Part shown: positions 46,671 through 55,627 of the stretch, piece by piece
How the letters are laid out: each line of letters begins with the position of its first letter
How positions within the stretch are numbered: position 1 is the stretch's first letter
NCBI RefSeq assembly: GCF_031846385.1
Contig: NZ_JAVRHV010000003.1
Location: 186,001-250,000, forward strand
From: Urechidicola vernalis
Lineage (GTDB): Bacteria; Bacteroidota; Bacteroidia; Flavobacteriales; Flavobacteriaceae
Reading direction: 5' to 3'
DNA: 64,000 nucleotides
Notes under the pieces: generated by a model
Told to the model about the DNA's origin: nothing
The model's database searches: none
The model's input: only the letters and a program-made list of their open reading frames with translations
Made by a program: the position numbers and the translations under genes

Positions 46671-47294
46671 TTATTCGTTGCAGATAAACGAAAGAAAAGA
46701 ATCAAATACAAGTTGGTATTTTTTAAGTAAAATTTCTTTTACATTGTCCTTAAGAGTGGAATGATGTACAGCAACCCCTTCAACCATTCCGATAATCTGA
46801 AGCGTGATTGTTTTTACATCCAATTCGGGTTTAATTTGATGGTTTGAAAAACCATTTATAACGATATCTTCAACAGTTTTTCTAAACTCAGCAACGGCCT
46901 GAGTTGTTTGCCCTCGAATGGCTGTGTTTTTTTCGCTTTCTAATTGAAAACTAAAATAATTCCGTATAGGATAGTCTGAATCATTTTTCGATATATTCTC
47001 AATATTATGAAATAATTCAGCCACATAATTGTACAAACTTTCGATATCCTTTTTAAAACTACCAGAATTAAAATCTACACCATCTGGTTGTAACAACTCA
47101 AAATAATAAGTTTCTAAAGTTGCAGCGTAAATTTCTTCTTTACTTTTAAAATGATGGTAAATAGCACCTTTAGACAATTTGGTGACTTCCATTATATTAG
47201 TAATGGTAACTTCCTTAAACCCCTTTTTTAAAAAAAGTGAGAATGCAACACGTATGATGTTGTCTTTACTGTCAAAAGATTTTTTTAGACCCAT
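46671..47294 (-). CDS. TetR/AcrR-family transcriptional regulator
   Basis: 207 residues. The N-terminal HTH (about 10-57) reads NIIRVAFSLFLKKGFKEVTI, then SKGAIYHHFKSKEEIYAATL, a standard TetR DNA-binding domain. The C-terminal two-thirds is a helical ligand and dimer domain, with no motif that identifies the ligand. It is upstream of susCD on the same strand, with a palindrome between, and a half-site (47321-47330) before its own ATG, so it probably controls both itself and the susCD unit. Confidence 0.93.
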   Translation of the reverse strand: MGLKKSFDSKDNIIRVAFSLFLKKGFKEVTITNIMEVTKLSKGAIYHHFKSKEEIYAATLETYYFELLQPDGVDFNSGSFKKDIESLYNYVAELFHNIENISKNDSDYPIRNYFSFQLESEKNTAIRGQTTQAVAEFRKTVEDIVINGFSNHQIKPELDVKTITLQIIGMVEGVAVHHSTLKDNVKEILLKKYQLVFDSFLSFICNE

Positions 47295-47320
47295 GGGTAT
47301 TGAAGATTTTAATTAAAAAT

Positions 47321-47330
47321 GACGGTCGGA
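47321..47330. promoter_or_regulatory. Half-operator upstream of tetR
   Basis: GACGGTCGGA shares ACGGTCGG with the reverse complement of the operator at 46537-46554. It lies 27-36 bases upstream of the tetR ATG, suitable for autoregulation. Only one arm is well preserved. Confidence 0.4.
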
Positions 47331-47411
47331 TGTGATTTTTAACTAAGAAACTAGAAGATGTTAAAACTATATAAAAAGATTGGAATAATAAAATAACTTT
47401 ATTGAATCGTA

Positions 47412-49658
47412 TCAATCAATAATTATTTCATCAGCGAAAATCCAAGATTTTGTGCCAGCCGCATGATGCCAATAAGGAGGCTGTTTCATGCTTTTTGCAA
47501 AAACTTTTATATATCTTGTCTTAACCTCATTAATAATTAAATTAAAATATTTAATATCATTTACCTTACTCTTTTTTATGAGAGGATAATCATTTTTAAC
47601 GATGCCAATAGGTTTAAATTTTTTTCCATCATTAGAAATTGAATAGGTCACATCAATAGGGAAAAAGACAACATGATTGGTCACTTGTAAAAATGCAGTG
47701 GAGATAGAACTAATTGGCATTTCTTGCCCTAAATCCACAATTGCTTCCATATGATTTCCTTCAAAACCTAACCAGTTCGCATAAAAACTATTACCTCCGA
47801 TGGCTCCATCTGTTAGTACTTGTGGATTTTCATTTGCGTATTTTTTTGGTTTTGTAAGTAAGATTACCTTTTTACCTAACCCTTTGTTAGGTTTCATAAC
47901 AACCTCTAACGCAATGTTATAATTGTTAACATATTCCTGAACCGTAAAGCCCATTTCATTCATTAGTGATATGTTTTCATTTTTACAAGTTTTGTGAAAA
48001 TTGGTCAGTTCTTCTTTAACGAAAGGATTAATTTGAGGATTGTCATCAGCATCTTTATTAACTAATCTAAATTTAGAAGAAATACTTTTTTTACAAGCCT
48101 CTAAAATGGCATAAGATACGCCTAGTTTCGCAGAATTTACACGTTGAATTAAATCATCGTTGTATTTCACTGCGTTTATAGCTTCGTTAAACAATTCATT
48201 GTATTGTTCTAGTAAATCAGAGTTTAAGTAGGAGTCAAAAGCCTGAGACGGATCGCCATATAAAAACAAAAAGAAATCAGGGTCCTCGTTAATTTTTGCG
48301 TGGATTAAATCTATATATTCTTTAATATAAATACCTGCTTCTTTATAATAGCCATTTGTAAATTCAGAAATTAAATCATCCATTTTTAATTTTGGGTTCC
48401 ATAGTAATTTGGCCATAACATATGATCGAAGTTCAAATAATTCACTCGGATTATTGCTATGTTGTTCAAATATCCATTTGGCATTATTCTCCTTAAAAAA
48501 GGAAATGTTTGGTTCGATGGTTTGAAGATTTGGAAATGGAGCTAGGAAATTTGTAAACTGCGTCGTATAATCCCATATTCTAATATTTTCAGTCAATTTC
48601 CCCCATCCTTTTAAATCTTCAGAAAAATCAGGGCATTTTTCTTCTATAGAGCCACTTCTATCACATTCAATAGAACATAGTGTAATTAAAACATTCGGTA
48701 GTGGTTTGGTTTTACATGGCTTTCTTGTGTACTGATACGCAAGTGTTGATATGGTTTTATCTGGAAAGTCGGCCGCCACCTTATTTACAAATTGAATCAT
48801 AGTTCCAGAAGGACTCCCTTCTTCAAAATCAATGGCTTTACAGTTTTGACATAAACAATGTTGTTGGTTATCATCTTGACTAACAGAAACAACAGAAGAA
48901 TTTGGATATCTCTTAAAAAGGGAGGATACAGAATCCTTAACAATATCTAGCACCTCAGGGTTTGTTAAACACAATTGTGTTGGGACTCTTTTTCCATTTC
49001 GCAAGGCAAAATAATCCGGATGTTCCTCAAAGAATTTTTCTTCAGGTAAAAATTTATGAAAGGTATGAACTCTTGCTGAAGGTGCATATTTAGGGAATGC
49101 TAGCGTGGTAACTTTATGTTTATTAGCAAAAGATTCATTCTGATAAAATAAGCGAGAATGTACTGTTCTTGTTGTTATTGGCGGCGTGTAAAAATATGAC
49201 TCAAATTGCGCTAGTTTTAGCACCTTTAAAGTTGGGATATCTTCAACTGTAGGAGAGTACCATTTACAATTTAAGTATGCCTCTAAAAATTCATAAACCC
49301 CATTTTGTACAGCCTCCTCATGCCAACCACTTATAAAAATATTTTTGTCGATTGATTCAATTTGAATTTGATGTTTTTGATCAGGATTCGTTTTTAAATA
49401 AATGTAATTTTTATTTGAGGTCGCTTCATTATTCCTGACGATTGGAATACGGACATCGGTTATTTTTTCAACGTAAAATTGAAGTTGTTCACCCGCCTTT
49501 TGAATTTTATTCGATGCGTCTTTTGGCAGTACTATTTCATAATCGGTATGTCCATTATTAACTAAGGTATTTGAATTGCTAGTACAGGAAAGAACTAAAA
49601 CGAAAAGAAGATTATAATATATAATTTTACCTAGGTGTCGTTTTGTTTTAGTTTTCAT
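47412..49658 (-). CDS. DUF4838-family lipoprotein with C-terminal discoidin-like domain
   Basis: 748 residues, lipobox VLSC at about 22-25. An alpha-glucuronidase-N-terminal-like domain (EIVLPKDASNKIQKAGEQLQ, NGVYEFLEAYLNCKWYSP) precedes the DUF4838 barrel-like region, with SVSQDDNQQHCLCQNCKAID (about 251-270, four Cys/His that could bind metal) and WIFEQHSNNPSELFELRSYV. The last 130 residues are a discoidin/F5-8-type module ending SWIFADEIIID. DUF4838 proteins accompany glycan-utilisation genes; activity is unproven. 13 bases after the serine hydrolase gene. Confidence 0.82.
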   Translation of the reverse strand: MKTKTKRHLGKIIYYNLLFVLVLSCTSNSNTLVNNGHTDYEIVLPKDASNKIQKAGEQLQFYVEKITDVRIPIVRNNEATSNKNYIYLKTNPDQKHQIQIESIDKNIFISGWHEEAVQNGVYEFLEAYLNCKWYSPTVEDIPTLKVLKLAQFESYFYTPPITTRTVHSRLFYQNESFANKHKVTTLAFPKYAPSARVHTFHKFLPEEKFFEEHPDYFALRNGKRVPTQLCLTNPEVLDIVKDSVSSLFKRYPNSSVVSVSQDDNQQHCLCQNCKAIDFEEGSPSGTMIQFVNKVAADFPDKTISTLAYQYTRKPCKTKPLPNVLITLCSIECDRSGSIEEKCPDFSEDLKGWGKLTENIRIWDYTTQFTNFLAPFPNLQTIEPNISFFKENNAKWIFEQHSNNPSELFELRSYVMAKLLWNPKLKMDDLISEFTNGYYKEAGIYIKEYIDLIHAKINEDPDFFLFLYGDPSQAFDSYLNSDLLEQYNELFNEAINAVKYNDDLIQRVNSAKLGVSYAILEACKKSISSKFRLVNKDADDNPQINPFVKEELTNFHKTCKNENISLMNEMGFTVQEYVNNYNIALEVVMKPNKGLGKKVILLTKPKKYANENPQVLTDGAIGGNSFYANWLGFEGNHMEAIVDLGQEMPISSISTAFLQVTNHVVFFPIDVTYSISNDGKKFKPIGIVKNDYPLIKKSKVNDIKYFNLIINEVKTRYIKVFAKSMKQPPYWHHAAGTKSWIFADEIIID

Positions 49659-49671
49659 CGTCTTAATAAGT

Positions 49672-50976
49672 TTAGTTGGTTTCAGTATAAAAAACCTGTT
49701 GAAGAGCTGGCCTGATATTTAATTTATACAAGTTTCTATTATCTCTTGTTGGATATACACGATTAGACAGAAAAATGAATACCAATTCATGTGTTGGGTC
49801 TGCCCAAACAAACGTTCCAGTAAATCCACTATGTCCAAAACTTTCAGGGCTCACTTCTGGTGCTGGATAAGCCTCAGATAATGGTAGTGCGGAATTGTTT
49901 AAAAGTGGTTTATCAAAACCCAATCCACGTCGATTGTCGTTTTCTGGATATTGAACTGATGTAAATTCTTTAACCGTTTTCTCTCTTAAATAATGTTTCT
50001 CATTGTACTGACCATATTGCATTAACATTTGCATAATTACTGCTAAATCAAATGCGTTTGAAAAAAGACCAGCATTGCCCGATACGCCGCCAAACAAAGA
50101 GGCATTTTCATCATGTACATAGCCATTAACCGTTGTATGACGGAATAAAGTATCTTTTTCGGTTGGGATGAAAGATTGATTGGAATTCTTTGCTTTTGGA
50201 TTGTAGGTTAAACTATTTAGTCCTAAGGGTTCGTAAAAGTTTTCGTATAAATAGTTGCTGTATTCGGTTTTGGTAATGTCGGATATTATCTGTGGATAGA
50301 GCAAAAAACTCAAGCCGGAATACACATATTTCTTGTCTTCTTTTACCCTGGATTTATTGATTTTTCGATAAATTTTATTATGAAAATTTTTATTGATGTA
50401 AAGACTGTCATTTACTTGTTGATTGTATTTTTTAGAATAGGATGTTCTTACATATCGATGCTTTAGCTTACCCTTTTTTAACACTTCCGCTAAAAACACA
50501 ATGTAAGATTTAAGCCCTGCTTGATGGGCTAAAATTTCTCGAAGAGTTAAGTCTTTTTTGGATTTATCATTCTTCCAGGGCTTCCAAAAATTATAAAAAG
50601 GAATATCCAAGTCCATTCTTCCTTCTCCTACTAATTTCATAATTGGAAGTAAGGGGCCTAATACTTTAGTAACAGAAGCAAGATCGTAAACATCATTCAA
50701 ATTTACTTTTTGAATGCTATCATAAGTGTGAAAACCATAGGCTTCATGAAAAACAATTTTTCCTTTTTTCGCAACCAAAACCTGAGCACCGGGAAAGGCC
50801 TTGTTCAGGATCCCTAAAGTCATAATAGAATCGACCTTAGAATAAATTTTTACCGAATCTAATCCAACATCACTTAAACTACCATATGTCAGTTTAGTTG
50901 AAGATTGTCCAAAAAAATTCACAACGAATAGCATTGATAATGAAAGTAGCGTGATATTATTTCTAAGTTTATTCAT
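49672..50976 (-). CDS. Secreted serine hydrolase, beta-lactamase (class C-like) family
   Basis: 434 residues with signal peptide (ITLLSLSMLFVVNFFGQ). Active-site SVTK at 101-104 (SxxK), a YSG motif at about 217-219 (KKYVYSGLSF) in place of the usual Y-x-N, and HSGFTGT near 380 for the third motif. Members act as esterases, D-aminopeptidases or transpeptidase-like enzymes rather than resistance factors. Inside a glycan operon it may remove ester groups. 72 bases after GH92, so it could also have its own promoter. Confidence 0.88.
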   Translation of the reverse strand: MNKLRNNITLLSLSMLFVVNFFGQSSTKLTYGSLSDVGLDSVKIYSKVDSIMTLGILNKAFPGAQVLVAKKGKIVFHEAYGFHTYDSIQKVNLNDVYDLASVTKVLGPLLPIMKLVGEGRMDLDIPFYNFWKPWKNDKSKKDLTLREILAHQAGLKSYIVFLAEVLKKGKLKHRYVRTSYSKKYNQQVNDSLYINKNFHNKIYRKINKSRVKEDKKYVYSGLSFLLYPQIISDITKTEYSNYLYENFYEPLGLNSLTYNPKAKNSNQSFIPTEKDTLFRHTTVNGYVHDENASLFGGVSGNAGLFSNAFDLAVIMQMLMQYGQYNEKHYLREKTVKEFTSVQYPENDNRRGLGFDKPLLNNSALPLSEAYPAPEVSPESFGHSGFTGTFVWADPTHELVFIFLSNRVYPTRDNRNLYKLNIRPALQQVFYTETN

Positions 50977-51048
50977 AGTTTATAGATGCAGAAACCAGCA
51001 AAATGTTAAATTTTTCAACTGTCATTTAATGATGAAAATCTTTTTATG

Positions 51049-53268
51049 CTATTTTAATATGATGTTTAAATTATTTCCATTTACCAATTCATCATGACTT
51101 ATAAAGAAATCAGACTTCCTCCCATTCAATTCTATTTTATCAATTGCTCCAGTACCTTGTTTGGTAATTGTAATAGAATTATTTTTATAATATTCAGTAT
51201 CTAATTCAATTGTTACTTTATCAAATACTGGCTTAGTAATAGTATACACAGGCTTGCCAGGTATAATAGGGTAAATCCCCATCATACTGTACACCAACCA
51301 AGAACTCATAGTACCTGTGTCGTCGTTTCCAGGAATTCCATTTGAATTGTTTTTATAATGTGTTTTAATAAGGTTGCTTACATGTTTTTGAGTTCTGTGT
51401 TCTTCACCCTTTATATAATTAAACAAATATGGATAACCAATATCAGGTTCGTTGGCCATGTCAAATTGCTTGTTGCTAAACACTTTTTCCAACTGATTTA
51501 CAAAGCCTTTTTTGCCACCCATTAACTTAATGAGTTCAGGAGTGTCATGAGTTACCATAAAGGTATATTGCCAAGAATTTCCTTCTATAAACGCTATGTT
51601 TTTGACAAAATTGGCGCCGGTATCTGGACTGAACGGCTCATGCCAAGTTCCATCTTTACTTCTAGGTCGTAAAAGGTTAAACTCTTTGTCAAAGAGTATT
51701 CTATAAGTAGTAGAGCGCTTGTAAAATCGTTTCGCGTCTTCTTCTTTTCCTAATTCATTTGCGAGTTGGGCAATAGCAAAATCAGCAATATTAAATTCTT
51801 GTGTAATTGAAACAGCACCACTCTTTGTAGATTTTTCTGTGATATAACCTCTTTCTAAATATTCCTTTAATTCTTTACGAACGGGATTGTTTTCAATTTG
51901 ATCAGCACTTTTAAGCATGGCTTCATAGGCTTTATTTACATCAAAATCTTTGATGCCTTTTAAATAGGTGTCGGCTATTACTACTGCCGCTGGATCACCA
52001 ACCATTGTAAATGTTTCAGTCGAATTTAATTCCCATTTCGGAAGCCATCCGTTTTCGTCATACATCTGTAACATGGTTTTTATCATATCCGATTGTTGCT
52101 TCGGAAAAATTAAAGATAACAGTTGATGTGTGTTTCTATAGGTGTCCCATAATGAGAAAACAGTATATCGAGTTCTGTCGGTATTGGCAACTTTGCCCGT
52201 ACCAATTTCTTGATAATCGCCATTTATATCATTAAATGTGTTTGGATGTATTTGTGTATGATATAGTGCACTATAAAAAATAGTTTTATCTTCTTCAGTT
52301 CCACCTTCAACCTTTATTCTGGATAGCGTTTCATTCCATTTGTTTTTGGTTTCGATTCTTACATTCTCAAACGATTTGTTCATCGTTTCTTTTTCAAGGT
52401 TTTCTCTTGCATTTTCAATACTAACATACGAAACTCCAAGTTTTACTTCAACGGTGCTTTTCTCTTTAAAATTATAAGTAAAAAATGTTCCAATACTATC
52501 ACCAGCAATCATTTTAGTGTTGTTATTCATGATTCTGGTTTTTCCATTATAACCCATCCATTGTGCTTCTACACCATCGTATTTTTTAGGAGTATTCCAA
52601 GTTCCAAATTCATCTGCGGGTTTTGAAAATTTAGCAACAAAATAAACGGGATAGGCATTTTCTGGACTGTTGTAGCAAAAAGAACCTACCGTTCTCATTC
52701 CTTCAATTTCTGTGTCCGAAACTATTTGTACCATAGCGCCAGATTCATTGGTTAATCCAAGCCCTAGGTTCAATAAAACATTAGATTTTCCTTTCGGAAA
52801 TGTATATCGACTAATTCCAACTCTTTTAGATGCCGTAAGTTCTGTTATTACGTTGTACTTGTCAATATCTACCCTGTAATAGCCAGGTTCGGCATTTTCA
52901 TTTTTGTACGTAGACCCATATTTAAAATGATTGGTTTCTAAGTTACCTGTGGTTGGCATTAGCAACAACACACCTAAATCTGGGCAGCCAACTCCACTAA
53001 GATTAACATGACTGAAACCGGTTAAAAAAGTATTTGTATGTTCGTATGGGGTTGAAAACCATTGACTATCCTTGTCAAATTTATTTTGTTTTCCCGCAGC
53101 GTTAAATGGTGTTAAATTAACCATTCCTCTTGGAGCGATTGGTCCTGGATTTGTGGTTCCATAATTAGAGGTGCCGATAAATGGGTTTACGTAATCAGTT
53201 AATTCTTGCGCATTACAAACAAATGCTGCAGCTAATAGAAGTATAATCGAAATGGAAAATTTATTCAT
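51049..53268 (-). CDS. GH92 exo-alpha-mannosidase (soluble form)
   Basis: 739 residues with an ordinary signal peptide ending near CNAQ (periplasmic). GH92 signatures: DYVNPFIGTSNYGTTNPGPI at the N-terminus, FSHVNLSGVGCPDLG, YTVFSLWDTYRNTHQLLS, and the C-terminal IPGNDDTGTMSSWLVYSMMG with the conserved acid loop. GH92 enzymes are calcium-dependent inverting alpha-mannosidases, often alpha-1,2, acting on N-glycans or yeast mannan. Seven bases after its GH92 neighbour. Confidence 0.95.
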   Translation of the reverse strand: MNKFSISIILLLAAAFVCNAQELTDYVNPFIGTSNYGTTNPGPIAPRGMVNLTPFNAAGKQNKFDKDSQWFSTPYEHTNTFLTGFSHVNLSGVGCPDLGVLLLMPTTGNLETNHFKYGSTYKNENAEPGYYRVDIDKYNVITELTASKRVGISRYTFPKGKSNVLLNLGLGLTNESGAMVQIVSDTEIEGMRTVGSFCYNSPENAYPVYFVAKFSKPADEFGTWNTPKKYDGVEAQWMGYNGKTRIMNNNTKMIAGDSIGTFFTYNFKEKSTVEVKLGVSYVSIENARENLEKETMNKSFENVRIETKNKWNETLSRIKVEGGTEEDKTIFYSALYHTQIHPNTFNDINGDYQEIGTGKVANTDRTRYTVFSLWDTYRNTHQLLSLIFPKQQSDMIKTMLQMYDENGWLPKWELNSTETFTMVGDPAAVVIADTYLKGIKDFDVNKAYEAMLKSADQIENNPVRKELKEYLERGYITEKSTKSGAVSITQEFNIADFAIAQLANELGKEEDAKRFYKRSTTYRILFDKEFNLLRPRSKDGTWHEPFSPDTGANFVKNIAFIEGNSWQYTFMVTHDTPELIKLMGGKKGFVNQLEKVFSNKQFDMANEPDIGYPYLFNYIKGEEHRTQKHVSNLIKTHYKNNSNGIPGNDDTGTMSSWLVYSMMGIYPIIPGKPVYTITKPVFDKVTIELDTEYYKNNSITITKQGTGAIDKIELNGRKSDFFISHDELVNGNNLNIILK

Positions 53269-53275
53269 TTTAAAT

Positions 53276-55606
53276 TTATTTTTTAATGGGCTGTTGGTTA
53301 CTCAGTGAATAGGGAGCATTTTCTGGTTTTGAAGCCCATTTTTTATTTGGAGTGCTATCCATTCTAAAATTTAATTGACCTCCATTTTGAATATCGTCAA
53401 ATTTTAAGAAACTATTTTCTTGAGGCCTTCCATTTAGGGTAGCATCTTGGATGTAATAATTTTGTTTTGAGTTGTTTTCTACTGAAACGGTAAAAGTATT
53501 TCCGTTTTGCAGATGTAACGTTGCTTTGTCAAATAAAGGACTTCCAATCACATACTCATCAACCGCAGAAGTTACAGGATAAAACCCTAAAGAACTAAAT
53601 ACATACCAAGCAGAGGTTTGTCCATTATCTTCATCACCACAGTAACCATCTGGAGTTGCTGAATATAATTTAGTTAAAACTTCGCGAATCTTTTTTTGCG
53701 ATTTATAGGGTTGTTGAGCGTAATTATACAAATAGATCATGTGCTGAATTGGTTGATTTCCGTGTGCATAATTCCCCATGTTTACAATTTGCATTTCTCT
53801 AATTTCATGAATGGTAAATCCGTAGTAAGAATCATCGAATTCTGGAGCCATTTCAAACACTTCATCTAATTTATTTACAAAACTATCACTACCTCCCATT
53901 AAGTCTATCAACCCTTGAACATCATGAAAAACGGACCACGTATAATGCAAACTATTTCCTTCTGTAAAAGCGTCTCCCCATTTTAAAGGATTGAATGGCG
54001 TCATAAAGTTGCCATCATTATTCTTACCACGCATCCAATTGGTTTCTGGATCGAATAGGTTTTTATAGTTTAGAGATTGTTCATAATATTTATGTGCTAT
54101 TTCTTCTTTGCCTAGTTTTTCAGCCATTTTAGCAATGGTAAAATCAGCAAATGCATATTCCAACGTACGTGCAGCATTTTCATGAATTCCAATATTGTAA
54201 GGCACAAAACCTAGTTCATTATATTCATCTATTCCCGCTCTTCCAACAGAGTTTACTGGCCTACCTTCAGATTCAGTGGCGTTTTTAAGCATGGCCTCTA
54301 ATAAAACTTCTGCATCCATATTGTCTACACCCTTTAAGAAAGCATCGGAAATAATTGGGGCAGAGTTGGAGCCGATCATACAATCTCTATGTCCTGGGCT
54401 AGCCCATTCTGGTAACCAACCAGATTCTTTGTAAGTATTGGCCAAACCATCCATTATTTTACTATTCAATTCTGGATACATCATATTAAAAAATGGAAAT
54501 ACCGCTCTAAACGTATCCCAAAAACCATTATCAGTAAACATATAACCAGGTAAAACTTCTCCGTTATAAGGACTGTAATGAACAACTTCATTGTTTTCAT
54601 CGTATTCATAAAACTTTCTTGGAAAAAGTAAAACACGATACAAACAAGAGTAGAAAGTTTCAATATTGGCAGTATTCGAATCTTCAATTTCTATTCTGCT
54701 CAATTCTTTCTCCCATGCTTGCTTTGCTTTTGCTTTTGTTTGTTCAAAAGAGTCAGTCCCAATCTCTCTGTCTAAATTTAATTGTGCCTGTTCTGGGCTT
54801 ATGAATGAAGAAGCCACTTTTACATGTACTTTTTCTCCTTTCTTTGTTTTAAACCCTATTATTGCACCAACATGATTCCCTTCGTTATCAGTTGAGTTTT
54901 CAATCAATTTCCAGTCATCTCCCCATGTATGATTCAATTCAAAATCCTTGTCGAATTCTGCGACAAAATAATTGTGAAAATTATCTGGGACCCCACCGCT
55001 ATTGTTTCTGCAATACCCAATAATTCTTCTTTCTTTAGGTAAAATTTTTACCATGGAACCTTTAAAAAAGGCATCGAGCATTATGTAAGATTCATCAGAT
55101 TCTGGAAAGGTAAATTTAAAATGTGCCGCTCTTTCGGTTGGAGAAACTTCAGCAGTAACATCATAATCTGCCAAGTACACCTGGTAATGATGAGGTTTTA
55201 CAGTTTCCGCTTTATGAGAAAACCATGAACCTCTTTCATCTTCCTTATATTTTAATTTTCCAGTTGTGGCCATAAAGGAAAAAGCAGCGTAATCATTAAT
55301 CCATGGGCTTGGTTGATGTGTTTGTTTGATGCCTCTAATTTTATTTTCATCATATTTATAGGTCCAGCCATCACCCATTTTGGAGGTCATGGGCGTCCAA
55401 AAATTCATTCCCCAAGGAGTTGCAATTGCTGGGTAGGTATTTCCGTTTGAAAGGCTAAAACTAGAATCCGTTCCCATTAGTGGATTTACATAATCTACTA
55501 AAGATTGAGCAGTTGATTCGACCTTTTTAGTCTCTGTTGTTTTATCACAAGCAATAAAAAGGGCTAGAATTAAATATCCTATAAAGTGTAATTTGAATTG
55601 TTTCAT
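53276..55606 (-). CDS. GH92 exo-alpha-mannosidase (lipoprotein form)
   Basis: 776 residues, lipobox FIAC at about 17-20, so membrane-anchored, in contrast to its neighbour. SLVDYVNPLMGTDSSFSLSN starts the N-terminal beta domain; FWDTFRAVFPFFNMMYPE, GHRDCMIGSNSAPIISDAFL, and GYCGDEDNGQTSAWYVFSSL near the C-terminus are the GH92 hallmarks. Clearly diverged from the other copy, so probably a different linkage preference. Confidence 0.95.
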   Translation of the reverse strand: MKQFKLHFIGYLILALFIACDKTTETKKVESTAQSLVDYVNPLMGTDSSFSLSNGNTYPAIATPWGMNFWTPMTSKMGDGWTYKYDENKIRGIKQTHQPSPWINDYAAFSFMATTGKLKYKEDERGSWFSHKAETVKPHHYQVYLADYDVTAEVSPTERAAHFKFTFPESDESYIMLDAFFKGSMVKILPKERRIIGYCRNNSGGVPDNFHNYFVAEFDKDFELNHTWGDDWKLIENSTDNEGNHVGAIIGFKTKKGEKVHVKVASSFISPEQAQLNLDREIGTDSFEQTKAKAKQAWEKELSRIEIEDSNTANIETFYSCLYRVLLFPRKFYEYDENNEVVHYSPYNGEVLPGYMFTDNGFWDTFRAVFPFFNMMYPELNSKIMDGLANTYKESGWLPEWASPGHRDCMIGSNSAPIISDAFLKGVDNMDAEVLLEAMLKNATESEGRPVNSVGRAGIDEYNELGFVPYNIGIHENAARTLEYAFADFTIAKMAEKLGKEEIAHKYYEQSLNYKNLFDPETNWMRGKNNDGNFMTPFNPLKWGDAFTEGNSLHYTWSVFHDVQGLIDLMGGSDSFVNKLDEVFEMAPEFDDSYYGFTIHEIREMQIVNMGNYAHGNQPIQHMIYLYNYAQQPYKSQKKIREVLTKLYSATPDGYCGDEDNGQTSAWYVFSSLGFYPVTSAVDEYVIGSPLFDKATLHLQNGNTFTVSVENNSKQNYYIQDATLNGRPQENSFLKFDDIQNGGQLNFRMDSTPNKKWASKPENAPYSLSNQQPIKK

Positions 55607-55627
55607 TAAGTTGATTCTAATATGATG

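Noticed and set aside
49672..50976. An antibiotic-resistance beta-lactamase
   Set aside because: Only the SxxK fold family is shared; the Y-x-N motif is replaced by Y-S-G, the protein is long and it sits in a glycan operon.
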